From Diadema setosum (Eukaryota > Echinodermata > Echinoidea > Diadematoida > Diadematidae), in NCBI GenBank assembly GCA_033980235.1, contig CM067068.1, positions 37,227,869-37,291,868 of the forward strand: a stretch of DNA of 64,000 nt. The letters run 5' to 3'. Within the stretch, counting starts at the first letter, position 1. Each line of letters begins with the position of its first letter. Of this stretch, positions 11,820 through 24,559 are shown in pieces. The position numbers and the translations under genes are program-made. Below the pieces are notes generated by a model. It made no database searches. It had not been told where the DNA came from and worked only from the letters and a program-made list of their open reading frames with translations.

Positions 11820-12800
11820 TGTGATGAGGTCAAAGGTCATTTGAGGTCATATATTAAAGGGTATGTGCAAGACCCTCTTTTCTATGTTAAAGTTTACCTG
11901 CAAGACTCTCTTTTGACAAATAACTTCACATAAGTTGCTTGGATTACAACCTAACTTGGGTCATAGATGCACTGGGGGTACCTTCATGTTATGGTGCCGT
12001 TGGAGGTCACAGGAAAAGGTCAAAGGTCATTTTGAGGTCATACGTTAAAGTTTACTTGCAAGACCCTCTTATCACATGTAACTCGACACATGTTGCTACA
12101 ATGGCAATCAAACTTGGATGATGGATGCACTGGGGGAACCTTCATGTTATGGTGCCGTAAGAGGTCACATGATAAGGTCAAAGGTCATTTGAGGTCATAC
12201 GTTAAAGTTTACTTGCAAGGCTCTCTTATCACACGTAACTCAGCACATGTTGCTACAATGACAATCAAACTTGGGTGATGGTAGATGTCTCTTGGGAAGT
12301 TGAAGGTTACCACAAGGTCAAAGGTTACAGACAGGGGTCAACGAACTTTTAGGGCCCAATGTTAAGTTTTTAGGGCGCATTTCGTTTATGGCTCATAACT
12401 TTTGATCCCTTTGTCCGTTTGTGACCAAACTTGGATGGAACATGTCCCTTGGGGAGGTGAAGGTCGTCACAAGGTCAAAGGTCACAGACAGGGGTCAACA
12501 AACTTTTAGGGCCCAATGTTATGTTTTTAGGGCGCGTTTTGATTGTGGCTCATAACTTTTGATCCCTATGTCCGTTTGTGACCAAACTTGGACGGTAGAT
12601 GTCCCTTGGGGAGTTAAAGGTCATCACAAAGTCAAAGGTCACAGAAAGGGGTCAACAAATTTTTAGGGCCCAATGTTAAGTTTTTATGGCGCGTTTCGAT
12701 TATGGCTCATTACTTTTGATCCCTTTGTCCGTTTGTGACCAAACTTGGATGGTAAATGTCCCTTAGGGTATTGAAGGTCACCACAAGGTCAAAGGTCATA
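11820..12800. repeat. Tandem array, about 157-bp period
   Basis: Units carry GACCAAACTTGG, AGGTCAAAGGTCA and, in the 3' half, TTTTAGGGCCCAATGTTA and ATAACTTTTGATCCCT. At least six units are recognisable. The 5' units are more diverged from the 3' units. Confidence 0.85.
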
Positions 12801-12870
12801 AGCAGGTCAATTAACTTCTGGGAGTTATAAAAAATATTAATTCCTTGTACGCGAATGGGCGAGACACAAT

Positions 12871-15478
12871 TTGGCGATTGCCTTGTTTTGCTATAAAACT
12901 CTTCAGTTATTGACGTGTCTCACAGGCATCACGAAACAGTTAAAGCGACCTCTACGGATACAACAACTGGTATATTGATTGCATATTGTAAAGATATAAA
13001 GATAGAGAATAAATTGCAAAATATTTCCCTTTTGCTGAGAGGGTTGATCACTAACTTAATCAATGGTCAGGAATGATAACCTACATCAAAGTGTAAATGA
13101 AGGGCCATGTAAATTGCAAATTCATTTCCTATTTCCTTATTTGAAGAATTCTCACTTTTATTTGATCTTTGTCCTCTTTACACGCGTGCGCGCGCGCACA
13201 CACACACACTCACACACATGTATAATGTAGTCTGTCTATTTGTCGATATCGAGGCAGATGAATCATTTCTGGTAACTATACATACGTCATAATGTCATAA
13301 TACGTCGATTTCCAAAAAAAAAAAAAATGGATTAGTCCTAAGGAGGTCGGAAAGAGGCCCTAGCAAATATTTACCCTTTGTATGCTGCAAATAATTCAAC
13401 AAATATTCCAACCTCTCTCTCTCTTTTTTTTCTGTGAGCAAACTGCGCATAAAACTCAATTATCTTCATCTGCGCATATCTCTCTCTCTTCCTATATCTC
13501 TCTCCCTGTCACATGACTTACTCCTTCCTGTCAATATTAAAGTGCCACATCATGTTCTTTGTTAAAAAAAAGAAATGGAGTAAAATAAGATGAACAGTTT
13601 TGCAGAGTGATACAAGTTTCATCAAACGAAGACATCCAATAAAGAATTTGTGTAATTTTAGAATTTCATTTCTTATGACAAAGGAATTAAAAAGACAGTG
13701 ATTCATCATCTCAACACTTGATGGACCAGTGATGAAATCTCCGCCATGTAATAAGAAAGTTGTTGCCATGTTTTTGTCTTTTGTCGATTATTTATAGCAG
13801 CTGCAATCTTTTTCCAATAGAAGTTTTTCGGTATTCTTTGAGACTATGCAGTAATTTGGTGTGAAATATATAGGGACCCTATTTGTTCCTGATGAATTCT
13901 AGTAATTTCCCCCCCCCCCCCAAAAAAGGAGAACATTAAGTGAATATTTTTTTTTTCAGTTCAGTGGGAGATCTGTTGGGTGATGACGTCATTAATCTGA
14001 ATCTTTGAAACATGGAAAACCAAAAATACTTTCCCTTTCTTCATGGAGCTACAACACACCGTTGTAGCTTCATGCTTTCTTATTTCAAGGTGCGATGTTG
14101 AGGAAACCCCTACCATTTTGACGCTGCTCTTTTTTTTTTATTTTAAATCCAACCTTGGAGTGGTCTGAAATCGCACTTCACGATAAATCTGTTTTATACG
14201 GCAGCAACTAATATCGACGTGTGACAAGGAGTGAACGAACATGATTTTGATCGTTGCGGGTTGGACCGTATTTCGTCATTTTGCCACTGACCTCAAACTA
14301 AAAATTTCGATGGTCAGACATCATGACCAGATGGTGTCTCCCATTACTCACATCATTTCTGTCTTTTAGAATGACCGCCATCTTCTAGAAAAGAAGAAAG
14401 GAACAAAAGGACGAAAAAAAAATGGAATCAGCCTTGAATCTAAGACATTTTTGCTTGTTTGTTTGAAAGATGTTTCTTTTCGAAAAAAAAAAAACAACAA
14501 CAGAAAAATGAATGACCTCATTACCAGTGTTATGGAGTGAATCGGACGTCAAATATTTAGATTCCAACGGTAACTGAACCTTGTCATATTTGATTGATTG
14601 ACAGCTATGCAGAAGACGATATTGTTGCTGGAATTTTCGGTTATATTCGTCTTTCGCCAGTTTCGGGGAAAAAATGTGTGAATGAGTAGTTGGGTCTGTT
14701 AAGTAAATAGGCATATTTCTGTCAGCCATGACATTAACGACACTCGCTACTCATTTGCCCAAAAAGTGGCACAAAAGCCGTGGCCTAGTCATCCCAATGG
14801 TCTCTTTCACTATACAGTGTCAAAGACGCTGTTCTCTCTGGTCCATGTATTATTCGCAGCTATTTAAACAAACAAGATTCGCCTTTCATTGCACTGAGTA
14901 CTTTGTTCGGGATACGCCCATTCACACGACACAATCCAATGCAAATCCGGTGACGTGACTTGATAATCTTGGCGCATCATTGGAATGAACGGTGTTCTCT
15001 GGAGGTATAGGCTTCCCCGCAATGTTCCACTCCGATGAGCTTGAAAAAAGGGGATGGTGGTCAGCACGAAGAACTCAAACACGCCATTTCGACGACTTTC
15101 AGTGTGTACACACTGGGGCCATCCAACTAAACGGCTGTGCACCATAGGCACATTATACTGAAGGAGTCCACGGCCGAATGGACACGAAAGCGATGGTTAC
15201 GTAAAAAGATAATAATAAAATTCATCTTTTATGGCAGTGGAAGGAATACTTCAGACTGTCGGCACATCATTTATTGAGTAATGATTAGTGCGGTTATATC
15301 CGAGGAAAACCTGTGATCTGCGTGGAGTGAATCGACGAGAAAGTTTTTAGAATTGGTCACTCAGGTGTGTGAGAATAAATAAGGCGGACACTCTTTCGAA
15401 ATGATAGCGTGTGACGACTGTCGATGAGCACTCTGCTTTGAGATTCAGATGGGCAAGAGCAGGTGTCTGGTGCAAGCC
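12871..15478. other. No gene recognised; presumed 5' flank of exon 1a
   Basis: Contains a CG/CA microsatellite (13183-13216), CT-rich tracts (13415-13505), homopolymers, and a short hairpin at 14043-14075 (GGAGCTACAAC ... GTTGTAGCTTC). No exon-like reading frame. Promoter position unknown. Confidence 0.5.
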
Positions 15479-16081
15479 ATGGCTATGACATACTACACGT
15501 GTAGGGTGCGGAAGACCGTTGCCCACCTTCTGGCGCTCACCTTCGTACTGGGTTTCTGCTTCATACTCCTCACCCTCCCGTCGCTGGATGGTCCCGAGCA
15601 CTCCGAAGCCATCAGCTCCAACATCGAGCTCCGCGACGGTTTCGGCGGTCCACCCGTCGTCGAGCAGCAGGATGCCAGATATGACGGACACAGTGTCTTA
15701 GTCCTGGACGGACCCGATCTTGCGGACGAGAAGCCAGCGTTGACGAACAAGAAATCGGTGGCAAGATCTAGCGCAAAGTCTCCAAAGGCACCCCAGAGGA
15801 AGGCTCTCGTCCGTCATGAGTCTCATCGCCACAGCCCGGTGCAGCAGCCTGCAAGGAAACCTATTCCCGATGTCAAAAAACCTGTTTCCAAGGTCAAGAA
15901 ACCTGTGTCCGGAGTCAAGAAACCTGTTCCCGAAGCGAGAAATCCTGTCCCGGCCGCCAGGGTCAGACTACCGAACGGGATGAAAGGATGCGCCAGAACT
16001 TCGCCTCTTGGCCGCGGCTACGTCCTCAACGTCGATGCCAAGAATGAGCTCAGTCATGAGTGCACCATGAATCGACAAGAG
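15479..16081 (+). CDS. Sulfotransferase alternative first exon 1a (membrane anchor and stem)
   Basis: Encodes a short cytosolic N-terminus, a hydrophobic segment beginning near RKTVAHLLALTFVLGF (type II anchor), a long low-complexity stem, and the conserved neck LPNGMKGCARTSPLGRGY just before the splice donor at 16082. An upstream in-frame ATG exists at 15449. I prefer the ATG at 15479 because it aligns with the start of exon 1b (M-x-x-x-YYT-x-RV in both) and has G at -3 and G at +4, whereas 15449 has C at -3. The stem contains a short tandem repeat of the type VKKPVSK/VKKPVSG/VKKPVPE (about 15870-15960), basic and proline-rich. Exon 1b, 5.6 kb downstream, is its paralogue: anchor and neck are conserved and the stem is unrelated. 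No acceptor function is known for this exon, so it should be a true first coding exon. Confidence 0.8.
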
Positions 16082-19000
16082 GTAAATGGGAGTTTCTTGG
16101 GTTAACCCTTTGTGTACTTTGGCGCTAATTGGCACAGAAAATTAAATAGTGATGTACAGACTTGCCAAAGTCCCTGTCACAGACGGGGTTAATAGTACAT
16201 GCTGTAGGTGTCCGAACACTCACTAGGGTGTGTACATATTTTCACTTCGTTGTGTTCATTTCTTGCTTACATTTGAAGTAACCTGACTTATATTTTTCTT
16301 TGAACTGTCACAAAAGCTGTAAAACGCCCCGTGATAGGGAATGTGCACATGATTTGCCTTTCAAGTTTCAGGGACGTCATGCTGTTTGCTTAGATAACAA
16401 TAATAAGTCACAACATTTATATAGCGCATTATCACATGATTGTCTGTGTATGTGTGCATGTGGGTGTGTGATTGTGTGTGTGTGTGTGTGAGTATGTCTG
16501 TGTGTGTGAGAGAGGGAGAGAGAGGGAGGTAGCAGAACGAAAAATGAAGAAAATAGCAAAAATGCAGCCAACTCGTGATATCGGTCCCCTGTCGTTCTGC
16601 GTGTGCGTCTCCACCACATGTATGTGGAGGTTGAAAGAAGTCTCCGGCTATGACGAAATGAATGGCGGTGAATGGAGTGGTGGACTATTTCGCGATAATG
16701 CCGAAAATGCTCGCAGAAGCGGAGAGAAAGAAGAATCACTGAATGATAATACTTTACTTTCAGTATAATGGGACAATCGAACGATTTATACGTAACATAC
16801 TTACTTTGCTTACTGTATAGAATACTTGCTACACTTGGTCGAATGGCCCCCTTTGAAGGGAATGATCTTCAGTGTAGTTTTTGAAAGAAATCACAGTACT
16901 GCAGGCACAACGTCCTCAGACATGTCAGAAAGCGAGTTTCAGGATTTTACTACTCTGTTATTAGATGAAAAAAAAAAAAAAAGATGACCAGCTCACTGCG
17001 CTCTACAGCTTCTTCTGAATAGCTTGTGACTGTGAATGCCCTCTTACGTCATATGAAGTGGTTGAAGAAAAGGTGTCTAGTGCGGGCTTTATTGTGACCA
17101 TTTTTAGAACGTGGTGGTGTCCACAAGACCCGCAGCCTTTCTTCTGTCCTCCAGGGTATCGATTTAGAGTCTGTTGTTGCATAGACTTAAAGCATAAATG
17201 AATGCACATTCTCTAATACCCTATTACAATGTCATTGTGCTTAAGTCCTTCGGGCGGTATATATGGAGGCGTACTCAGGCTCTGAATGGGCGACATATTA
17301 GTAGAGGGTGGTGACTTTAAACTCATCTGGTTACAACGTTGTAGGTAGAGCTAGTTAAAGGACAGATCCACCTTCATAAATATGTGGATTGAGTGAATGC
17401 AGCAATATTGGTAGAACATATCAGTGAGAGTTTGTGGTAAGGTCCATGGTTTGGGGAATATCGGACAATGTCTTCAAAAGTTATGAGTTCTTTACTCTGC
17501 TCGGTCACTGCTAGATGACAAAGCTATAGGCCTTCTACAGCTTGTGATGTCACATGTGTACGACGATATAAAGAAAATGTAAAGTAAAATTAATATGTTT
17601 TCACATTTCTCGCATAATAAACGAACACCTGATTTGCCTCTTTCAGAAGGTAGGGGGAATAATATTATTATCCTTAACATGTACGTTAGTGACAAGTCGA
17701 GGAAATGTGCACTTCTTTATCATAATAATAATTATGCACTGTTATCTACATTGGAGTATAGCTCCACAATGCAACACAAAGTGTTAACTTTTTGTCTCAT
17801 GATAACCCGATATTAACTCACTGGTAGTAATGAATGTTTCTGCAATATTAGTTAACATTCTGTAAATTATTACGTTCTAATACCAACCTCATTTATATAG
17901 GTGTAGACAATTTGGATTAAAGTTCATAGCGTAATGAAACGTCGTGAGGTCAAAGTTTAATGCAATAAAATGTTCAACACGACTTGAATGAAAATAAAAC
18001 TGACCAACAAGACGGTAGAATTGTAACTGATTTACGTCTACGAAGGAACAATGTCAATCGTTTGCAATAAAACATCTCGAGGCAGGAATTATGGATTAGG
18101 GCCCGATTTGAATAAATTTGCAAAAGATGGTTGAAGTGTTATCGAAACTTAAAACGAGCAGATGACAAATTTTTTTCAGTACTGTCACATATTTGTGAAT
18201 AGATAGGGTGATGATGTCATCTGCGCATCACTCTCAAATCGGTCTTGGAGTAAAATACCATAGATTGTTATTGGTCAAGGAATTAATAACTGCCATCTTT
18301 TCACATGAAAATCGACGCTAATTTCTTGAAACACAAAATCCTGCTCCCAGAAAATCGGGAGCTAGCGAGTCATGTTACTGTATTGAAAGTGAAACCATTA
18401 TTGCTCTGCTATGAATGGACCCACCCCCCCCCCCCACACACACACACACAGATAGACACACCCTTGGACACATGTTCTCCTATCTTACCTAAACCACTCC
18501 CTCAATTGTAAATGGTGACACTGATATAAAAAACAGTATTTCATACATATATAAGCTATAAATAGAGAGATACTGTGTATAGTATGTATTCAGGTCGTAT
18601 ATGTTGGTCCGCCCGTCAGTTATATTCCATTCTGGTCAAGCTTAAACAGCAAATTTGTATTGCAAAGACATGGCTTGTTTACCCGGCAAGCAAGAACCCA
18701 CGAAGGTTTCGGTTTCGTTCTCTTTGTGGTTTTGTTTTGTTCTTCTTCTTCTTGTTTAAAGGACAAGTCCACCTTCATAGACATGTGGATTGAGTGAATG
18801 CAACAATATTAGTAGAACACATCAGTGAGAGTTTGATCAAAATCTGACAATCCGAGTTATGAATTTCTGAAGTTTCTGCTCAGTCACTGCTGGATGAGAA
18901 GACTACAACAACTTGCGATGTCACAGCGTGTAGAAGAACAACAATCAAATAAAGAAAATAAAAAGAAAATTCAACATATCTTCACATTTCTCGCTTAATA

Positions 19001-22000
19001 AAAGAATTGGGCTTGACTTATCTCTTTCAGTAGGCGGGGGAATAAAAATACGTCAGTGACAAGTCGAGGAAATGTGCACTTTTTGTCAAAAAATACAATT
19101 TTGTAAAAGAACTCGTGTATCTTTTTTATTTAGGGGATATGCTGGGTCGTTTTACAATTAGGGCCTACTAGTGCCGTTCAGTTGCGATACTAACTCTTGT
19201 TACACATTCCCGCAAAATTGAAGATGCAGTGACGTCAGCTACAATTCCACAATTCATTTGTACACAGTGTAAAAACAATTAATTAGGTGTTTGGTCAACT
19301 TATGCAACTACTGTACAACCCTACCTTCCTTGTTCTTGTTACCTGTTGGTGTAATCCCAATTGCAGGTGCTTTGAATGCTATACCGGGATGCAGATTATT
19401 GTGTGTTAATGGAGGTGTCAATGTGTCAAGATTATGCAGCTATCTTTGTATCTTGTGTACAGTGAAAACGATGGCTTAAGCGCGAGTTAAAACAGACATT
19501 GATATACATTTATAATGTAATATGTGGAACCCATAGCAGGGGTTATATCCACCTATAGACATCTTTAGATGATTATTACAAGACTACAATATTGCGATGA
19601 GAAGGGTACAACTCATCCTTATTGATTCCATGTTAAAAAGAAAGTTATTGAAGACTTATGCTCAGCAATGCTTGGAAATCCCGGGTGGTGAAGTGATCAT
19701 CGTCTCCGAAATTTCCAATGTGGTAGCGAGTAATATCCCTGGAAAAAATGAAAATCCTTCACATTTTTATCTTAGATCTGATTTTTATGAAACCTCAAGT
19801 ATTGCTTTCTGTTTGTATGTATTTATCATATTTGCGAAAGCCAACTTGTGTGTCTTTGTGCCGTTCAGGAACGTCTACTCACGACAGAGAAAAATTAATG
19901 CATCGTGAACGAAGATGATGTCAGTGGGAGCACGAGTTAAAATCTAGAAATATATTGGATGGATGTTAATGCCGATAACGTTCAGGGCATTTACAATGAC
20001 TGTATCATACTAGTTTCTCACTTTGTCATGCTAGTCTTTTCTTTTTGGTGACAAATGAGCCACTTTTCTGTAATACATATGCCCCTTCCAAAAGGGTGGA
20101 AATTAAGCGAGGAAAATGGGACGTTATATTGTATGATAGCAGATACCATGTGATGTTCCTTCTTGCTAAGAGGGTAAGTCCTTAGTTCTCATGGTCAATC
20201 GTATGATTTTGGTGATAAAACTTTATTGAAATGAAAATTAAGGTCATACTTGTGGAGAAATATGTAACAGTCACTGCTTGAGAAGGCAAAGGCAAAGCGG
20301 TCAAGAAGTGTTTGATTTAGTATCTCTCTTAGAAAAAAAGAAAATAATTATGATAAATGGTTGGTATCAACAATCGCGGAGAAGATGCTTGTTTGTTGTT
20401 TGTTTGTTGCTTGTTTTTTGTAGTTCTTACCGAATTCAACGATGTCGTTCTCAGAACCCACGGTAACCCACTAAGCACGCGATTCTGTCAGATCACTGGC
20501 TCGTTGCAGTGCTGAAGGCACTGGACCTATTGAAGCAATGAAGTGTTTCGCTTCTCGGACCAGTCGTAACAAAAGGAGGGGGAAAGGATTATATTGACCA
20601 AGTGACCAATAAGAAACCCTCAGTATCTCTCAACAAAAGCCACAGCAAACACGACTTCGACAAAGAATTCTGTAAGAATTGCACACAGTACAGTGTGCAA
20701 ACCAGACACTGGGGGTATACAGACAAGGCTCACTGATGTTGGGCAGCCTGTCAGGAATGCTGGTTGTGAGTTAAGTCGTCTTATAACTTCTCCAGTGAGG
20801 TAACACTGGCGACACGGACATCAAAATAGATTGATCCATCTTTCGTGGAATACCCAGGCAAGGCCAGTGTGGACGGCTAGGCGGATTAGAAAACGTGCCC
20901 TGCAAATTTGCTGTCGTTGACAGTAAGAAGGGTTCGGGGCGATTAAACTTTAAAAAGAAAAGAAAACGAAAGAGATAGCCAGTGTTTTCGGGGAGTCTTA
21001 TTGTCCTAAACAGAACTTCATGACTACCTGAGTAACCCAGTCCGGCAAGATGGTGAAAAAGTACTACACAATCCGTGTTAGTCGCACGGTCGCCCATCTT
21101 CTTGGGCTGTGCTTCGTCTTCGGATTCGGCTTCCTCCTCATCGCCCTCCCGGCGCTCGATTCGTATCGAGAGACCGGCTCCATCAACGTCGACCTGCGCG
21201 CCGGGACCGACGGCGAGAGCCATGCCTCCGAAGAAGGAGAAGAAGAACCCATGGTGGTCGTCGAGTACGATCCTAAGGAAGCCGCTAAGATTCGCGAGGC
21301 AGAGAGAGCCAGAGACAAGAAGGAGGCCGAGGAGAAGAAGGAAGCAGAGCGCAGAGAAGCAGCTCGAAGAGCGGAACTCAGAAGGGAGCAAGATTTACTG
21401 AGACAGAAGGAGAATGCAAAGCGATTACCACCCCCTCCAAAGCCTCAAGACAGACCTGTTGCTCCCAACCCTCCAGCCAAAGCCGCTGAGGAGAAGCGTC
21501 CAGCCCGTGTGGTAGTGGATGCGGTGCTGCGGGAGAGAGCCCCTGCCATCAAGCTGCCGAACGGGATGAAAGGCTGCGCCAAGCCCTCTCCTTACGGGAG
21601 AGGTTACGTCGTGAACACCGACTCGGAGGGACGGCTAGATAGCGCCTGCAGGATGCCGTCTGTAGAGGTAAAGATGTCGCCAATTAATGAAGATTTCGTC
21701 TTTGGCTACGACCATCAAAACTTTCCCTTTACTTCGCTATAGTTAGTACAGCTGTACCATCATCGTCATCTGTCAAATCATTTGCTGGTGTTTATTAACT
21801 CCCTATGTCTATTTCGACCTGTTTTGATGTGACTATCTCTCCTGTTAAGGGGCACTAGCAACAACAAATCGATTTCAGAGAAAAGGCTATAGTTTATTTA
21901 ACAATCACATGTATTGCTCTCATTTAAATGGGGGAGGGGGGAGGGTAGGGATTTGGTTGATTGTCAATAATTATGTTTGCGTACCTGGGGGAACGCTGGC

Positions 22001-22223
22001 TTAAATAACAAATCTCTTAAGCTATTGCCATATCGAGGAAGTGAAGGTACAGGATGCTGGTGAAGTGTGAGGTTTCGATCTTCCCTTGTCCGTTTGGGTT
22101 TGGATGCCAACACAACCTAAAATTCCTCCCGAGGAGAGCTTGCCTGGCGACTAACAGATGAAGTTACCTTACGTCTCTAGGGGGAGTCAGTATTGTGTTT
22201 GTACCTGGACGTTAATGATGTAT

Positions 22224-22290
<67 letters not shown>

Positions 22291-24514
22291 CCTTGTCCTT
22301 TGTCGGGTAGGGACTTGAATGGAAGATGCATCATTGCTGATCTTCAACCTCTTCAAACGGTCACCGCCTGTAGAAAGGGCTTATACCGTTAGGTGTCTGA
22401 AAGACAAATCCTACTCCATCTTTCTAATTATGCCCACGAATCTTCTTTATCTTAAATGAAGGGAGAAAGTAATTTCTTTGCATCATTACTTTATACGTAG
22501 AACAGAAATAACTTCTTATTGACTTCATGTTTTTGTGTTGTTGTTGTGTTCTTTTTTTTTTGGGGGGGGGGGGGAGAGGAATTGTACAAAACCCTTTTAT
22601 TCAAATACATTATAAAACCTTTGAGGAATTTCGAGGCGATGACTTGGTCACATCGATTAAGTTGTTGATGGTTTATCCAACACCACTGACATTGACTGAT
22701 GCGCGAAACCCCGTCCAACCCCCATAAATACTTTCAAGTTGCGTGATTACAGCAAGAAGTTACGTGGCATCCTTAGTGCCTCTTTGATTACATAATTATA
22801 AAGTTAGATTATAGCTAGCACTGTCATGTGTGTGTGCACCCCCGCATTTTATTCAAATTGACTTGAACAAGACAATTCGCAAGAAGGGGAGTTTCCCTGT
22901 TATACAATTAAACGTGGAAACTCAAACTCTGCTCCCCTCTGCTATAGACTCTCAATGTTTGAACACGAATATTTAGAGTTCCCAGTCATTCGTGAGTATC
23001 GTGCGGCTGCTCCATCCCTCCCCCTCCCCACCCCTTTTTGAGTTCTCCGGTTTGGCAGACACAGATCTAAAGCAAACGTTGCCAGCCGTGTATACTTTTT
23101 GTCCCGTGGATGGGATAATAGATTATGTAAACCGAATGTTAATTTAATCGGTAATGTTAACATGCTTGCGAGTAATCTTGGATGGCTTTACACTCGTCCT
23201 ACACAGTGCTAGAGGGAGTGGCTGATGTGTATTACAAGAGCGTGTTAGTGAGTGTATGTGTGAGTGTGTGTTTTTGCGACGTGAAGAATTGAACGTATAG
23301 GAAGTGAGGAGAAAGGGCGTGGTTGGAGAAGGGAGGGGCGGCAGAGAATGAAAGGGGGATGGGGTGGGGTCACGAGGGAAAGATGTTAATGCTAATCCCT
23401 CGACATTTGGGCAGAAGTCGTGTGGCATTAATGACCTTTTTTCAAATCACCTCGTTTAGAATAAAACAAATAATGCCACCAGTCCTATTGTTTCGTGAGC
23501 TAATAATCCGCGAATACCTTGAGAATACTTACGTGTCCTTGGAGAAAGACACGTTGCCGTTTTTAAAGGGCCATTACAATGCAAATGCATGTTGATGTTT
23601 GCTGCTTTATAATGCTCTGGTTATCATTAATATTTGGCAACAAATATATCTAAATACGTGTATTATGGTTTTATTAATAATTTTCTTCTCTTTTTCTTTA
23701 CATTACTTGAGTCCACTCACAGATAATCTCCCACACCCTGATTCTGTTGATGACATCAATTGTCAGTCGTTGCCGATTTAAAATTACTAGTGTGGTTCAC
23801 TTAGGACATTGGAATGTGTTTTTTTTTTTTTCGCCTAGACTGAGCATAACTGAGCATGTTTTATACAGTGTCTTTTCTTGATTACGTTAGGAAAATGGAA
23901 ACATGCAAGTTATGATCAGTTTAGGGAAAGGTGCATATTATTTGCAAACACAGGTGATGTTCAAGTCAAAAAACAAGACGAGTCAAACATGCATTTGCAT
24001 TTCAAAGGTCCTTCAAAACTAGTGGTAAATGGTCAATCTGTTTGCGTGGAAGTTTGAATTGGCCTTCGCTCGGAGAGTTAACTGAGGCCATTCGAAGTTG
24101 CTGCCAAGTAGTACAGACCTTTCTTGAGTACGTGGAAGGACAGGTGACTTGGAGTTTCTTCCATATCATGTTGTTGGCAAACAACAAACTGTATAACAAT
24201 GGCGGACCGCCACGCCCTTTTACTGAAATAAAGGGTCAGTGACGAAAATCGCAGAATACAGGGGGTTAATAGTAGGAGTCGGATTTCTTTTACCCCTGAA
24301 TCTAGTTTGTGTTCCGATTTACGCTTGTGTGTTTTGCCTTGGTGGCTCAGCGTTTTGAGCGTTTGAGAGCGAGCCACCGAAAGTAGGTTGACGTCTAAGA
24401 CCGACCATTCATATCCTGTATTACAGAAGTTGGGCCAATATTTATCTAGCACTTTGAACTTTTCGGGACATTAATCTTTGTGCTTAAGTCCTGCATAATG
24501 ACCAGCTTTTCCTT

Positions 24515-24559
<45 letters not shown>

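Larger units (their letters stand above)
11594..12870 (-). mobile_element. Second Helitron/Helentron-like element with 157-bp tandem core (candidate)
   Basis: Read on the minus strand, it starts ATTGTGTCTCGCCCA (12870-12856) and ends in a hairpin GTCTCGCC ... GGCGAGAC (arms 11618-11625 and 11597-11604), so the same motif is single at one end and a hairpin at the other. The core is a tandem repeat with a period of about 157 bp (AGGTCAAAGGTCA at 12017, 12175, 12315, 12472, about 12629 and 12786; an outlying copy at 11827). A GTCCGTC microsatellite (11641-11690) sits next to the hairpin. The layout matches the element at 2435-4790. No coding capacity. Confidence 0.55.

Noticed and set aside
11501..12278. 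Open frames over the 157-bp tandem array
   Set aside because: Repeat translation; frames shift between units.
20771..21391. 206-codon minus-strand frame opposite exon 1b
   Set aside because: Antisense to a well-supported exon with matching paralogue and splice donor. The minus frame has no recognisable domain.
24330..24405. Possible tRNA gene
   Set aside because: Only an A-box-like stretch and one stem; the B box is too degenerate and the acceptor arm does not pair.
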